A stretch of 64,000 bases of DNA from SYFY01 sp041752315 (GCA_041752315.1 JBGSHJ010000052.1:62001-126000), one strand, 5' to 3'; counted from the stretch's first letter, positions 1-9,437 are shown. Notes: generated from the sequence alone by a model not told the origin. A program made the numbers and translations.

Positions 1-365
1 GCCGTCCGCCACCGCATGAAATACAGCAGGATCAGAACCAGACCTGCGACCATCGCGATGGTATCCAGATACCAGGCAATATCCATGACCGGATTCCCCA
101 TCAACGCAAGCACCGCTGCGTGCAGTATCAGCCAGACGAGCAGATACACGACGCCATGGACCTTTGGTCTGACGGCAAAAACCCGATTGAACAGCAGGCC
201 GATCGCGATGGTGACCAGAAGTACAACCGGTGCCAGTGCCAGGAGGAAAAAGTGACCTGTCAGATCAAGACCCGCACCCGCCAGGTCCATCCATGCCACG
301 ACGCCGCCTTCCACGAACGCAACTGAAAGCAGGGCGGCAAGAACCAGCAGGGCCATGTTCATCAT
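1..365 (-). CDS. Multi-pass membrane protein, 3' part missing
   Basis: An open frame on the minus strand starts at ATG 365 and runs off the left edge of the window without a stop. The 121 visible residues are very hydrophobic, with about four membrane segments, and contain no motif I recognise. The start overlaps the stop of the upstream MaoC gene (ATGA), so the two are probably co-transcribed and translationally coupled. Function unknown. Confidence 0.7.
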   Translation of the reverse strand, partial: MMNMALLVLAALLSVAFVEGGVVAWMDLAGAGLDLTGHFFLLALAPVVLLVTIAIGLLFNRVFAVRPKVHGVVYLLVWLILHAAVLALMGNPVMDIAWYLDTIAMVAGLVLILLYFMRWRT

Positions 366-1198
366 GCAAACCGGAATTGACCCTGGTCTATGACGGTTTC
401 CCCATGCTGGTTGGTGGTTCGGAAGAGAGCTTCGTTGCCGTCAACCCACATGCTGATGGTGATTTCATCACCCGGGATCACGGGTTTGCTGAATCGGCTC
501 TTCATGGCCTTGAACCTTGACGGATCGCTGCCACACAGACTGTGCAGGAGCGCTCGGCCGGTAAATCCCCACGTACAAAGCCCGTGCAGAATGGGCTTGG
601 GAAATCCACCCATGGCGGCGAAAGAAGGGTCGGAGTGCAACGGATTGCGGTCACCGGACAAGCGATAGGTGAGTGCCTGGTCGATCCTCGTCTGGTAGGT
701 GACAACGTGATCGGGTTTGCGAGAGGGAAATTCGAGCTTTTCCGTTGGCCCCCGTTCGCCTCCAAAACCACCTTCTCCCCTACAGAAGAGACTCGTGCTG
801 GTTCTGAGCAGTGGTTTGCCTGTCCTGACGTCGACCGATGTCGATTCGAATTCGAGTACTGCGGCCGAACCTTTGTCCCAGATGGCCTTGACCCTTCCAC
901 GGCTCTCGATCTCGCCCTCGGCGGGAAGTTCACCGAAGAGTTCTATGCCCTGCTCGCCATGAACCATCAGTGCCGGGTTGAACGAACCGATCTGATTCAT
1001 CGGCACGCCACCACCTCCGATGATGACGGCGAAGGTGGGCAGTACCCGTTGCGGCGTATCCCTGGTGTTCTCCGTAGTGAACGCCAGCTCCTCGCACCCG
1101 GCGCCTACTCCCACTGCGTACAACAGGGTATCCCTGGACGTCCAGGACCTGCGCACCGGTCCTCCTTCTGCGCCGACCGCTCCTGGATTGATGGGCAT
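362..1198 (-). CDS. MaoC-family (R)-specific enoyl-CoA hydratase-like protein
   Basis: This 278-residue protein has the double-hotdog layout of MaoC/hydratase-2 enzymes, which add water to trans-2-enoyl-CoA. The hydratase-2 motif is visible near residues 180-200 (YRLSGDRNPLHSDP), with the expected catalytic Asp183 and His188. A glycine-rich segment (GGGGVP) lies in the N-terminal half. The ATG at 1198 is preceded by a purine-rich GAGGGA ribosome binding site. It is followed by an overlapping membrane-protein gene and is divergent from the LolA-like gene at 1336. It probably acts on acyl-CoA; the chain-length range is not visible. Confidence 0.88.
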   Translation of the reverse strand: MPINPGAVGAEGGPVRRSWTSRDTLLYAVGVGAGCEELAFTTENTRDTPQRVLPTFAVIIGGGGVPMNQIGSFNPALMVHGEQGIELFGELPAEGEIESRGRVKAIWDKGSAAVLEFESTSVDVRTGKPLLRTSTSLFCRGEGGFGGERGPTEKLEFPSRKPDHVVTYQTRIDQALTYRLSGDRNPLHSDPSFAAMGGFPKPILHGLCTWGFTGRALLHSLCGSDPSRFKAMKSRFSKPVIPGDEITISMWVDGNEALFRTTNQHGETVIDQGQFRFA

Positions 1199-1335
1199 TT
1201 CAGTTCCCTCTCATTGGAAGCCTTCACTGTATCCCAGTTCAGATTCGAAGCAACCTCCCCACACTTCCGGATGTGTTGCAGTCGGAAGGTGTGCACAATC
1301 CACGCAGTTTTCATCGGATTTCATCGGAGCTGGCT

Positions 1336-2118
1336 GTGCGGGGAGTCCTGGTTCTGTTGTGGATGGTGACATTGGCGTCGGCCCATGCGGACGCCAACCG
1401 CGGTCGCGCTGTGGCGGCCGAGGAATATTCTGCCAGTCATGGTTATGTCGACTTCGATGTGGAACTCGAAATGGAACTGCGGTCTGCGACTGGCAAGGTG
1501 GCCGTCCGGAAACTGCGTTTGCGCCAGATGGAAACTGCTGGTGAGCAGGTGAAAACTCTCGTCATCTTTGATCTTCCCAGGGCCATCGCGGATACGGCGC
1601 TGCTCACCTGGTCCAATCGTGATGCGGATGATGACCAGTGGTTGTTTCTACCCAGCATAAAACGCGTCAAGAAGATCGCCAGCAAGGACCGCTCCGGCCC
1701 TTTTGTGGGCAGCACGTTTGCCTACGAAGACCTTACGGATTATGCAGTCGATGAATTCGACTACCTCTGGATCAGACAGGAAGCCTGTGGGTCACTGGTC
1801 TGTGACGTGATTGAGCGAAAACGAAAGGATCCGTACTCCGGATATGTCCGCGAACTGGTTTCCATTGATGTGACGGACCATCGCATTCGTCGTATCGAGT
1901 ACTTCGATCGGGATGACAGACACCTGAAAACACTGGAAGCGACCGACTTTGCCGAGTACACAACCAGCGGTCGTCGTTTTGTGCAGCCACATCTTCTGAC
2001 GATGACCAATGTACAAACCGGTCGCGTGACCCTGTTGAGGTGGTCACCTTACCGTTATGGCGCAGGTCTGAACGAGGCACGGGACTTTTCGACCAATGCG
2101 CTGCGAAGGGTTCGCTGA
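1336..2118 (+). CDS. LolA-like outer-membrane lipoprotein-sorting protein
   Basis: The gene encodes 260 residues with an N-terminal signal peptide (MRGVLVLLWMVTLASAHA) and a LolA-like beta-sheet domain of the kind annotated as outer membrane lipoprotein-sorting protein. Features include DDDQWLFLPSIKRVKKI and a conserved FVGSTFAYEDL block. I chose GTG 1336 because GGAG lies 6 nt upstream and the signal peptide then starts cleanly; a GTG at 1273 is also in frame. It ends 7 nt from the convergent RND exporter gene. Such proteins commonly occur beside MMPL/RND exporters and probably carry a hydrophobic cargo in the periplasm. Confidence 0.85.
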   Translation: MRGVLVLLWMVTLASAHADANRGRAVAAEEYSASHGYVDFDVELEMELRSATGKVAVRKLRLRQMETAGEQVKTLVIFDLPRAIADTALLTWSNRDADDDQWLFLPSIKRVKKIASKDRSGPFVGSTFAYEDLTDYAVDEFDYLWIRQEACGSLVCDVIERKRKDPYSGYVRELVSIDVTDHRIRRIEYFDRDDRHLKTLEATDFAEYTTSGRRFVQPHLLTMTNVQTGRVTLLRWSPYRYGAGLNEARDFSTNALRRVR

Positions 2119-2125
2119 ACGACGC

Positions 2126-4294
2126 TCAATAGCGGATGCGGAGTGGATCCTTGACAAACTGACGCACGAGAGACGGAAGCAGGATGACGTCCGCAAGCAG
2201 GGCGATGAACATGGTGGTGATCATGAGCATCGCGAAGTCATGGAACGGCTGCATCTGCGCGACGAACAGCACGCAAAAACCGATCATGACAACCAGGGTC
2301 GTGGTCATGATGGGCGCGATGAGTTCTCGTACGCCACGCATCACGGCGGTGGCCGGGTCGTAGCCGGAACGTTGCAGTTGCTGGAGCCGGACCAGAAGGT
2401 GGGTGGTGTCATCGAGCACAATGCCAAACGCCATGGCAGCCACCACGGAACTGCCCATGTCGATGGTGACCCCTGCCGCTCCGAGCAATGCGAGACCTGT
2501 GAGGACAGGAACGGCGTTGACGACGATGCCGATGACTGCATAACTGAAGCTGCGAAAAATCAGGAGGAACAGACCAAAGACGAGTACTGCACTGACGGCC
2601 AGTCCCTTCAGGTTGTCACTGCCGATACGATGGCCGGTTTCAAAAAAACTCGAGACGCGACCGACAAAATGACCTTCGATCTGGTGTTCGTCCAGGTACT
2701 CGTAGACCAGGTCCTTCATGCGGTAATACTCCGCTGAGCCGACGTAGGGAATCTGCAGGTTGATGAGCAGTCGCTGGCGATCTTCATCCATGTACAGTTC
2801 AAGATCCTCAGGATCGAACCACAGCAGGAGTTGCGCGAGTGCATCCGGATCTTCCGGGAACTCTCCGGCCTCTCCGATGGCACGATTCAGTTCTGCGATG
2901 TGGTCGTAGAACCAGGTGGCCTGGAATCCCGAGGGGTAGGACGCGTGCAGTTTGTCCACCAATGGCTTGAGCTTGAGCCAGATTTGTGGATCTTCCACAT
3001 TTTCTGCGCTGATCATCAGCGGCATGTTCATGCGACCAAACCACTGACCTGCCACTTCGTAATCGGCCCGGTAGGGGTTGCTCATCGGCAGATAGTCTGT
3101 CGGACCATAGTCGACCTGCAGCCGAGACAGGCCCCAGCCGATGAACAGCAGGAAAAATGCGAGGACGCCCAATCCTGCTGCCGGATGAATCAGCGGCCAG
3201 CGTGGTATGGCAAACGCCACGGCGAACTTGAGATTCTTCACACCATACATGGCGGGAAAAACAAAGATGTAGACGCCCAACGTGCTGGCTGTGATGCCAA
3301 CCACCCCCATCACCGCCAATGCCTGGATATCCGGTGCAGGTGTCATGCCTGTGCAGCCAAAACCCACCGCAGTGGTGAGGCCCGCAACACAAAAGGGCAG
3401 GCGCGCTTCCTCGGGGATGAGTTGCCGCTCGGACTGTCGTGCCGAATAACCATGGGCGTGAATGACAAACGTACCCGATAGCGGGACCAGGAGGAAAATC
3501 ACCAGGGATGTTGCCGGTGTCAATGCCATGCCGACCCAGCCCATGAACCCATAGGCAAACATCAGAACAAAACCACAGAGCACAAAAGCAATGGCCGTGG
3601 TGGGCAGCGAGCGTGTGACGATGAACACCAGCACCAGCATCACGACCAGCAGGCCTCCGACGAGCACTGAATCCTGGCCGACCACACGCGACAGTTCGGC
3701 GCTCACGATGGCCTCTCCGGTGAGGATCATCCGACCACCCAGGCTGGTGGCTTCAGCGGCGAGAGGGGCGTAAATGCCGGTCAGTATATCGCTGAATTCA
3801 TTGGCATTTTTGTCTCCAACGGCGACCAGGAACAAGGCTGCCGCGTGGCCGTCGGCAGAGACCAGCACATCACGAAAGGGCGCGTAGCCCGCAGCCGCAT
3901 CGCAGCGGGCCTGGCCGGATTCGAATTCGACGTCTGCAAACCGGCTGAGATCGATGGAATCTCCGCTACCCACCACATAGCGTGAGGACGGGGTCGCGAG
4001 CGACAGGGTGCGATCGATGGACGGTTCGTTACGAAATGCGGCTTCGGCCTTGCGGATCAGTTGCCAACCTGCTTCCGAGCAGAGCAGGTTTTCGAAGACC
4101 ACGAGAGCGCCCTGGTCGCTTGGGAAACGCTTCAGGTAGTCGTCATACCGTGCGACGGTAGCCGGATCGGTAGGCAGCATGGCCTCCGAGGCGTCCTGGG
4201 TCACCTTGAGCCGAGTGGCGCCAATACCGGCGATCAGAAACAGCAGCACAAAAGCCAGCAATGCGTACCGGCGCTGCTTGTGTACGGAAACCAT
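2126..4294 (-). CDS. RND/MMPL-family transporter
   Basis: A 722-residue inner-membrane protein with the two-halved RND topology: one N-terminal helix, a periplasmic loop, a five-helix bundle, then a second loop and bundle. A conserved block near the end reads GIVLDDTTHLLVRL, typical of MMPL/SSD exporters. The frame stays open to 4828, but the extra N-terminus has no RND similarity and lies antisense to the thiolase gene. The ATG at 4294 (MVSVHKQRRY followed by a hydrophobic helix) is preceded by CAGGGGG. It is convergent with the LolA-like gene, and the two probably form an export pathway for lipid or another hydrophobic molecule. Confidence 0.9.
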   Translation of the reverse strand: MVSVHKQRRYALLAFVLLFLIAGIGATRLKVTQDASEAMLPTDPATVARYDDYLKRFPSDQGALVVFENLLCSEAGWQLIRKAEAAFRNEPSIDRTLSLATPSSRYVVGSGDSIDLSRFADVEFESGQARCDAAAGYAPFRDVLVSADGHAAALFLVAVGDKNANEFSDILTGIYAPLAAEATSLGGRMILTGEAIVSAELSRVVGQDSVLVGGLLVVMLVLVFIVTRSLPTTAIAFVLCGFVLMFAYGFMGWVGMALTPATSLVIFLLVPLSGTFVIHAHGYSARQSERQLIPEEARLPFCVAGLTTAVGFGCTGMTPAPDIQALAVMGVVGITASTLGVYIFVFPAMYGVKNLKFAVAFAIPRWPLIHPAAGLGVLAFFLLFIGWGLSRLQVDYGPTDYLPMSNPYRADYEVAGQWFGRMNMPLMISAENVEDPQIWLKLKPLVDKLHASYPSGFQATWFYDHIAELNRAIGEAGEFPEDPDALAQLLLWFDPEDLELYMDEDRQRLLINLQIPYVGSAEYYRMKDLVYEYLDEHQIEGHFVGRVSSFFETGHRIGSDNLKGLAVSAVLVFGLFLLIFRSFSYAVIGIVVNAVPVLTGLALLGAAGVTIDMGSSVVAAMAFGIVLDDTTHLLVRLQQLQRSGYDPATAVMRGVRELIAPIMTTTLVVMIGFCVLFVAQMQPFHDFAMLMITTMFIALLADVILLPSLVRQFVKDPLRIRY

Positions 4295-4450
4295 GATGTT
4301 CGTTTTTACCCCCTGCCCCGGATTTAACCCCAATTGAGCACGGGCTTGCACGAAAGATTTGCACACAACCGACGATCGACTGTGGTTGACTGGATTGTTC
4401 GGAACGAAGCAGGGCGCTATCGTCTGGCAGGTGGAACGGGGGAGCGAGGG

Positions 4451-5632
4451 ATGATGACCAGAACGTTGCGGCATCAGGTGGCAGTGGTTGGTTTGGGCGA
4501 AACGGCTTACTACAAAAGGGGAGGCAGCCCGGATCCGGAGTTCAGGCTGGCACTGGACGCGATTCTGAAGGCCTGTGCCAACGCTGGCATCTCCGCCAAG
4601 GATATCGATGGTTTTGCTTCCTACTCGAATGATCGCAGTGAGCCGTCCAGACTGTCTGCAGCGCTGGGGTGTCATGAACTGCGATATGCCAGCATGCAAT
4701 GGGGCGGTGGCGGAGGTGGCGGGTCCGCCGCCATTGCCAATGCTGCCGCGGCCATTGCCACGGGAGTTGCGGACTGTGTGGTCGTGTTCCGTGCCCTGGC
4801 GCAAGGGCAGTTCGGCCGGTTTGGGCAAGGCCCGCGCAGCAATTCGATCTCAGGTCCGTTTGCCCACACGATTCCGTTTGGTCTCATGTCACCAGCGCAG
4901 ATGTTTGCGATGAAGGTGAACCGTTTCATGCATGAGCATGGTGTTCACCAGAACGCATTGCGCTCGATCGCGCTGGCGTCGTATCACCATGCCCAGAACA
5001 ATCCGCGCGCGGTGATGTATGGCCGGCCTCTCGATGAAAGCCGGTACGAAGAATCCCGCTGGATTGTCGAACCTTTCCATTTGTTCGACTGCTGTCTGGA
5101 AAACGATGGCGCGGCAGCGATGATTCTGGTTGGCGCCGATCGGGCCAGGGATTTCCCGCATCCGCCCTGTTATGTCCTCGGTGCCGTGGCGGGATCACAG
5201 CATCGCTCGGGCGCGTCGGTTCACAATACGCCTGACTACGCATCCTCGAGTTTCAAACCGCTGGCGCCAAGGTTGTATGCCATGGCAGGTGTGCAACCCG
5301 CCGATGTTGATGTCCTGCAGAGTTACGAAAACTTTACTGGCGGTGTGCTGATGGCGATGGTCGAGCACGGTTTTTGTTCACCCGAAGCCTGCAACGAATT
5401 TTTTGTGAAGGAGCGTTTTCTTTCCCAAGGTGGCTCTTTGCCCTTGAACACCAGCGGTGGAAATCTGGCCGAGTGTTACATGCATGGTCTTGGTCTCAAT
5501 ATCGAAGCCGTGCGCCAGGTTTGGGGGCAGTCGACCAGCCAGGTGAAGGATGTGAATGTTTCCATGGTCATTTCAGGGCCTATGGTGACACCGGTCAGTT
5601 CCTGCATCTTTGGATCGGAGGCTACACGATGA
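4451..5632 (+). CDS. Thiolase-like (SCP-x/Ltp type) protein lacking the usual nucleophilic cysteine
   Basis: This 393-residue protein has the thiolase fold (VAVVGLGETAY start, C-terminal LNTSGGNLAECYMHGLGL). Where thiolases carry the acylated cysteine it has a run of seven glycines (residues 85-91, after QW). That is the pattern of lipid-transfer/SCP-x-like thiolase homologues that pair with DUF35 proteins and can act as retro-aldolases or acyl-CoA-binding partners. ATG 4451 has GGGGGAG 6 nt upstream; an upstream in-frame start at 4334 lacks homology. The stop overlaps the start of the DUF35 gene (ATGA). Canonical thiolysis is unlikely; the true reaction is not known. Confidence 0.87.
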   Translation: MMTRTLRHQVAVVGLGETAYYKRGGSPDPEFRLALDAILKACANAGISAKDIDGFASYSNDRSEPSRLSAALGCHELRYASMQWGGGGGGGSAAIANAAAAIATGVADCVVVFRALAQGQFGRFGQGPRSNSISGPFAHTIPFGLMSPAQMFAMKVNRFMHEHGVHQNALRSIALASYHHAQNNPRAVMYGRPLDESRYEESRWIVEPFHLFDCCLENDGAAAMILVGADRARDFPHPPCYVLGAVAGSQHRSGASVHNTPDYASSSFKPLAPRLYAMAGVQPADVDVLQSYENFTGGVLMAMVEHGFCSPEACNEFFVKERFLSQGGSLPLNTSGGNLAECYMHGLGLNIEAVRQVWGQSTSQVKDVNVSMVISGPMVTPVSSCIFGSEATR

Positions 5633-6069
5633 GTGCCTATCTGCTGCCGGGCCTGCCTCAACCCGTACCCTCCGGCGATGGACTGGATGCAAGTTTCTGG
5701 GCGGGCCTTGCCAACAATCGCTTTCTGCTGCAGCGATGCCGGGCATGTGGCACGTGGCAATGGGGCCCGGAGTTCATCTGTCATGCGTGTCACAGTGATG
5801 ATCTGGTCTTTGAAGAGACAACACCTGAAGGCATCATCTACAGCCATGAGCGGGTCTGGCACCCTGTTCACCCTGCGCTGAAGGACCAGGGCCCCTACAT
5901 CGTGGTGCTGGTGGAACTGCCCCAGGCTGGCAATGTGCGACTGGTCGGCAATCTGCTCGGCGATCCACGACAACTGGTCACCATCGGAGCGCGGGTGCGT
6001 GGTGTCTACGAACACCATCCGGATGCCAAGCCTGCCTTTTCACTGCTGCAGTGGACCGTCTGCGACTGA
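5629..6069 (+). CDS. DUF35 zinc-ribbon/OB-fold protein
   Basis: A 146-residue protein with a rubredoxin-like zinc ribbon near residues 37-55 (CRACGTWQWGPEFICHACHS, two CxxC pairs) followed by an OB-fold. The family binds acyl-CoA and assembles with thiolase-like partners, as in ChsH-type hydratase/aldolase complexes. The ATG overlaps the TGA of the thiolase-like gene, which fits a stoichiometric complex of the two proteins. Confidence 0.9.
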   Translation: MSAYLLPGLPQPVPSGDGLDASFWAGLANNRFLLQRCRACGTWQWGPEFICHACHSDDLVFEETTPEGIIYSHERVWHPVHPALKDQGPYIVVLVELPQAGNVRLVGNLLGDPRQLVTIGARVRGVYEHHPDAKPAFSLLQWTVCD

Positions 6070-6126
6070 TCCATGACCCGGACCAACCAAACACCCGTTT
6101 TGAAAACCTGACCAGGAGGAATTGAC

Positions 6127-7260
6127 ATGACCGAGATTCAAGGCACGTTCGACCCACGCTTCGAACCGGTTCGAGCTGCCCTTGCGGCGAACTTCGCCGA
6201 GAAAAACGATGTCGGTGCAAGCGTCGCAATCAGTCTGGATGGCGAGATGGTGGTCGATCTCTGGGGCGGGCATCGTGATGCAGCGAAAACACAAGGCTGG
6301 GAAAAAGACACCATCGTCAACGTCTACTCGTCAACCAAGACCATGGCAGCCATGAGCATGCTGGTACTGGCTGACCGAGGCGAGGTAGACCTCTATGCAC
6401 CTGTGTCGAAGTACTGGCCCGAGTTTGCGCAGAACGGCAAGGAGAAGGTCGAAGTCAGGCATTTCATGAGTCACAGTGCGGGCCTATCCGGCATGGACGA
6501 GCCAATGACGCCGGAAGACATGTACGACTGGGACAAGGTGGTGAACGCACTGGCAAGACAACAGCCCTGGTGGGAACCCGGCACGCAGAGCGGATATCAC
6601 GCCATCACACAGGGTCACCTCATCGGCGAAGTCATCAGGCGCATAACGGGCCAGAGTATCGGTGCATTTTTTCGCAGTGAAATCGCCGAGCCCGCGGGTG
6701 CCGACTTTTTCATCGGTACGCCTGAATCCGAATTCTCGCGCATTGGCGAGCTGATCCCTCCGGCGGTTGCGCCGGCTGGCATGTCCGATCCGGCATCCAT
6801 TGCCGGCAGGTCGTTTGCCAACCCGAGAATCGACGCACGTGAATCCCGCACCGCGGGCTGGCGCAAAGCCGAGATTCCGGCAGCCAATGGCCATGGAAAT
6901 GCCCGCAGCATCGTGCGCGCCCAGACGGCGATGGCCAATGGTGGCATGGCATTTGGCAAGCGCATCCTCAGTGACGCCGGCACGAGGCGGATATTCGACA
7001 AGCAGACACACACGACAGACCTGGTGCTTGGTGTACCGATCGTGTTTGGCATGGGTTATGGCCTGAGCAGCGATGCGATGCCCATGGGCCCGAACAAACA
7101 AATTGCCTACTGGGGTGGCTGGGGTGGCTCCACGGTTGTTGTGGATCAGGATGCTCGCATGTGCGTGTCCTATGTCATGAACCGCATGGAAGGCAGTCTG
7201 TTGGGCGATACGAGGGGATTCGGGATCCTGCAGGCGGCTTATCAATCGATTGCGTCATGA
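6127..7260 (+). CDS. Serine hydrolase, beta-lactamase/EstB family
   Basis: A 377-residue class C beta-lactamase-like hydrolase. The catalytic SxxK motif is SSTK at residues 68-71, and a candidate tyrosine sits in SGYHAITQGH. A strong ribosome binding site (AGGAGG) lies just before the ATG. There is no clear signal peptide, so an intracellular esterase or lactonase role is more likely than antibiotic resistance. The stop overlaps the next gene's start. The family is broad and the substrate cannot be read from sequence. Confidence 0.9.
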   Translation: MTEIQGTFDPRFEPVRAALAANFAEKNDVGASVAISLDGEMVVDLWGGHRDAAKTQGWEKDTIVNVYSSTKTMAAMSMLVLADRGEVDLYAPVSKYWPEFAQNGKEKVEVRHFMSHSAGLSGMDEPMTPEDMYDWDKVVNALARQQPWWEPGTQSGYHAITQGHLIGEVIRRITGQSIGAFFRSEIAEPAGADFFIGTPESEFSRIGELIPPAVAPAGMSDPASIAGRSFANPRIDARESRTAGWRKAEIPAANGHGNARSIVRAQTAMANGGMAFGKRILSDAGTRRIFDKQTHTTDLVLGVPIVFGMGYGLSSDAMPMGPNKQIAYWGGWGGSTVVVDQDARMCVSYVMNRMEGSLLGDTRGFGILQAAYQSIAS

Positions 7261-8249
7261 AATTTGCCGCAGTCACCGTGCTCTTGTCCTGCATGGTTTG
7301 CCTGCTGCTGTTTCCCCATCCCGTTGCGAGCGAGGCTTACGATCCGCTTCGCACCAACGGGGAGGTCGCTTTTCAGACGCTCGATCTGAGTATCAGGGAC
7401 GCTGCCAGACAACGCGAGATCCCGTTGCGGATCTACCTGCCACAACAAACTTCAGCGGCGCCGGTGGTGCTGTTCAGTCATGGCCTCGGTGGATCACGAG
7501 AAGGCAGCGTCTATCTGGGCAAACACTGGGCCGCTCGCGGCTATGTCGCGGTGTTCCTGCAACATCCCGGCAGTGATGCCGGCGTGTGGCAGGACGAACC
7601 ACCCGCCAAACGCATGGCAGCACTGCAAGGCGCCGCGAATGCAAAGACGTTCATGCAACGGGTGCAGGATGTTCCGGAGGTGCTCGACCAGTTGACAAGC
7701 CTTGGCAACACGCAGGGTCATCCGCTCGCCGGCCGAGTTGATATGGACAAGGTGGGAATGTCCGGTCATTCCTTTGGCGCAGTGACCACCCAGGCCGTCA
7801 GCGGGCAACGGGATTTCCGTGGCCGGACCTTGTTCACTGACAAGAGGATAGACGCCGCGATCATCATGAGTCCATCCACGCCGCGACGGGGCACCGCAGA
7901 GTCTGCCTTCGGTGCCGTCAGTCTGCCGTGGATGCTGCTCACCGGGACCAGGGACACCGCAGCCATCGGCAATGCTGACCTGGCCTCCCGCCTTGCGGTT
8001 TATCCTGCTCTCCCGGCAGGTGGGAAATACGAACTGGTTCTGAATGATGCACAACATTCGGCGTTTACCGACCGGCCCTTGCCTGGCGACAAGATCGGCA
8101 GGAACCCGAACCATCACAGGGTCATACTGGCCCTCACAACAGCGTTCTGGGATGCCTGGGTGGTGGGGAGCAAACCGGCGCAGGCGTGGCTTGATGGGGA
8201 GGGTCCAACCGCTGTTCTGGAAGAGACTGACCGATGGTCCCGGAAGTAG
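7257..8249 (+). CDS. Exported alpha/beta hydrolase, PAF-acetylhydrolase/dienelactone-hydrolase-like
   Basis: The 330-residue product begins with a signal peptide (MKFAAVTVLLSCMVCLLLF...ASEA). It has an oxyanion-loop HGLGGSREG and the nucleophile elbow GHSFGA. A catalytic Asp (GTRDTA) and His (NDAQHSAF) are placed as in dienelactone and PAF-acetylhydrolase families. ATG 7257 overlaps the upstream TGA, so it is in one operon with the serine hydrolase. It is probably a periplasmic esterase or lipase. Confidence 0.87.
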   Translation: MKFAAVTVLLSCMVCLLLFPHPVASEAYDPLRTNGEVAFQTLDLSIRDAARQREIPLRIYLPQQTSAAPVVLFSHGLGGSREGSVYLGKHWAARGYVAVFLQHPGSDAGVWQDEPPAKRMAALQGAANAKTFMQRVQDVPEVLDQLTSLGNTQGHPLAGRVDMDKVGMSGHSFGAVTTQAVSGQRDFRGRTLFTDKRIDAAIIMSPSTPRRGTAESAFGAVSLPWMLLTGTRDTAAIGNADLASRLAVYPALPAGGKYELVLNDAQHSAFTDRPLPGDKIGRNPNHHRVILALTTAFWDAWVVGSKPAQAWLDGEGPTAVLEETDRWSRK

Positions 8250-8338
8250 GGGGCGCGCCAGCCGCCAAAATCAGGTTGGGCGGTGCTTTGAGCGTCATGC
8301 CGATTCGAAAAACAAGACGCTGGACATCGACAGTAGGG

Positions 8339-8363
8339 TCGTGCGCCCCCACAAGGCGCACGA
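8339..8363. other. 9-bp inverted repeat in the intergenic region
   Basis: TCGTGCGCC and GGCGCACGA form a perfect 9-bp stem with a 7-nt loop about 90 bases after the hydrolase stop. No T-run follows on either strand. It may help to end transcription of the hydrolase operon or protect its mRNA. The remaining 8250-8534 sequence shows no gene. Confidence 0.4.
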
Positions 8364-8481
8364 GGACAGAAGTTTGCAATCCTCATGGCGTCGGTGGAGA
8401 TGCCACAGGAATATTCACTTCGCGGACTGCAGTCTTCGAGTTCACGCGAGGTACTAAATAGTTCTGTCTTGGTCGAACACT

Positions 8482-8532
8482 CTGATCAGGCTGGCCAAGT
8501 TTCGGCGTCGAAACATGGCCAGATCCGATCAG
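8482..8532. terminator. Large imperfect hairpin between convergent genes
   Basis: Nested inverted repeats lie just beyond the PPK2 stop: CTGATC/GATCAG outside, CTGGCCA/TGGCCAG inside, then GTTTCG/CGAAAC around a GCGT loop. The inner stem is 13 pairs with one A-A mismatch. The position between convergent genes suits a bidirectional terminator, but long T-runs are absent, so an mRNA-stabilising structure is also possible. Confidence 0.45.
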
Positions 8533-8534
8533 TT

Positions 8535-9437
8535 TCACTCGGCGTCGGATTCCTCTCCTTCCTCAGCATCTGCCTCTCCGGGACTGCCTTCCAGCAACAG
8601 ACGCGCCTTTTCAAACAATGCCATGTCTTCTTCCCTTGGCACGGGAAATTCCAGCGGCAGCAAATCCAGCGTGTGCGCGATGATGCTGGCAACGATCGCC
8701 TGCATGATTGGCTTGTCATCGGCAGGCACCACATACCAGGGCGCGTGGTCGGTGTCGGTCTTGGCGATGGCGTCCTGAAAGGCTGCCTGATAGGCGTCCC
8801 AATGTTCACGTTCGTCGACATCCCGCGGATTGAACTTCCACAGCTTGGCGGTGTCATTGAGGCGCGCAATCAGTCGGAGGCGCTGTTCTTCCCTGGATAC
8901 GTTGAGGAAAAACTTGACGACCACAACACCGTTCGCGACGAGGTGCTCCTCCATGCCACAGAAGTCTCTGAAGCGCTGCTCCCAGAAGGCGTCGTTGGTG
9001 TTCTTGTTGGCGAGTTGCTGACCCTGGATGATTTCCGGATGCACCCGGACTACCAGGACCTCTTCATAGTACGAACGATTGAAGATGCCGATGTGACCGC
9101 GCGCCGGCATGGCTTGCCAGTGGCGCCAGAGAAAGTTGTGATCGTTGTGTTCGTAGGTGGGTGCCTTGAAGCTGCGCGTTTCGAATCCTGCCGGATTGAC
9201 ACCGGTCAGCACTTTTTTGATGGTGCTGTCCTTGCCCGCTGCATCCATGCCCTGGAAAATCAGCAGCAGTGTGAAACGATCATCGGCGAACAACTTTTCC
9301 TGCAGCCTGGAAATGCGCTTCACGGCTTTCTGAAGTTGCTCCTTGGGGTCTTCGAGGCCCTTCCATCGGGTTTTGGCCTCAGTGATGAGGGTGCCGGACT
9401 GGTAGCGGAATCGTTGGGTGATCTCCAGGTTTTTCAT
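8535..9437 (-). CDS. ppk2: Polyphosphate kinase 2 family protein
   Basis: A 300-residue PPK2-family enzyme that transfers phosphate between polyphosphate and nucleotides. Walker A is GMDAAGKDS (residues 63-71) and the Walker B/lid segment includes NRSYYEEVLV. The single-domain length fits class I or III PPK2. The C-terminus is strongly acidic (EADAEEGEESDAE). I chose ATG 9437 because it overlaps the stop of the upstream hydrolase (ATGA); an extension to 9479 is not conserved-looking. Whether it favours ADP or AMP cannot be judged here. Confidence 0.92.
   Translation of the reverse strand: MKNLEITQRFRYQSGTLITEAKTRWKGLEDPKEQLQKAVKRISRLQEKLFADDRFTLLLIFQGMDAAGKDSTIKKVLTGVNPAGFETRSFKAPTYEHNDHNFLWRHWQAMPARGHIGIFNRSYYEEVLVVRVHPEIIQGQQLANKNTNDAFWEQRFRDFCGMEEHLVANGVVVVKFFLNVSREEQRLRLIARLNDTAKLWKFNPRDVDEREHWDAYQAAFQDAIAKTDTDHAPWYVVPADDKPIMQAIVASIIAHTLDLLPLEFPVPREEDMALFEKARLLLEGSPGEADAEEGEESDAE

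Noticed and set aside
4295..4828. N-terminal extension of the RND transporter frame
   Set aside because: It has no transporter-like sequence, lies antisense to the thiolase-like gene, and ATG 4294 has a good ribosome binding site and a natural N-terminus.
6127..7260. Beta-lactamase resistance gene
   Set aside because: It has the SxxK motif but no signal peptide and belongs to the esterase-type relatives of class C enzymes.
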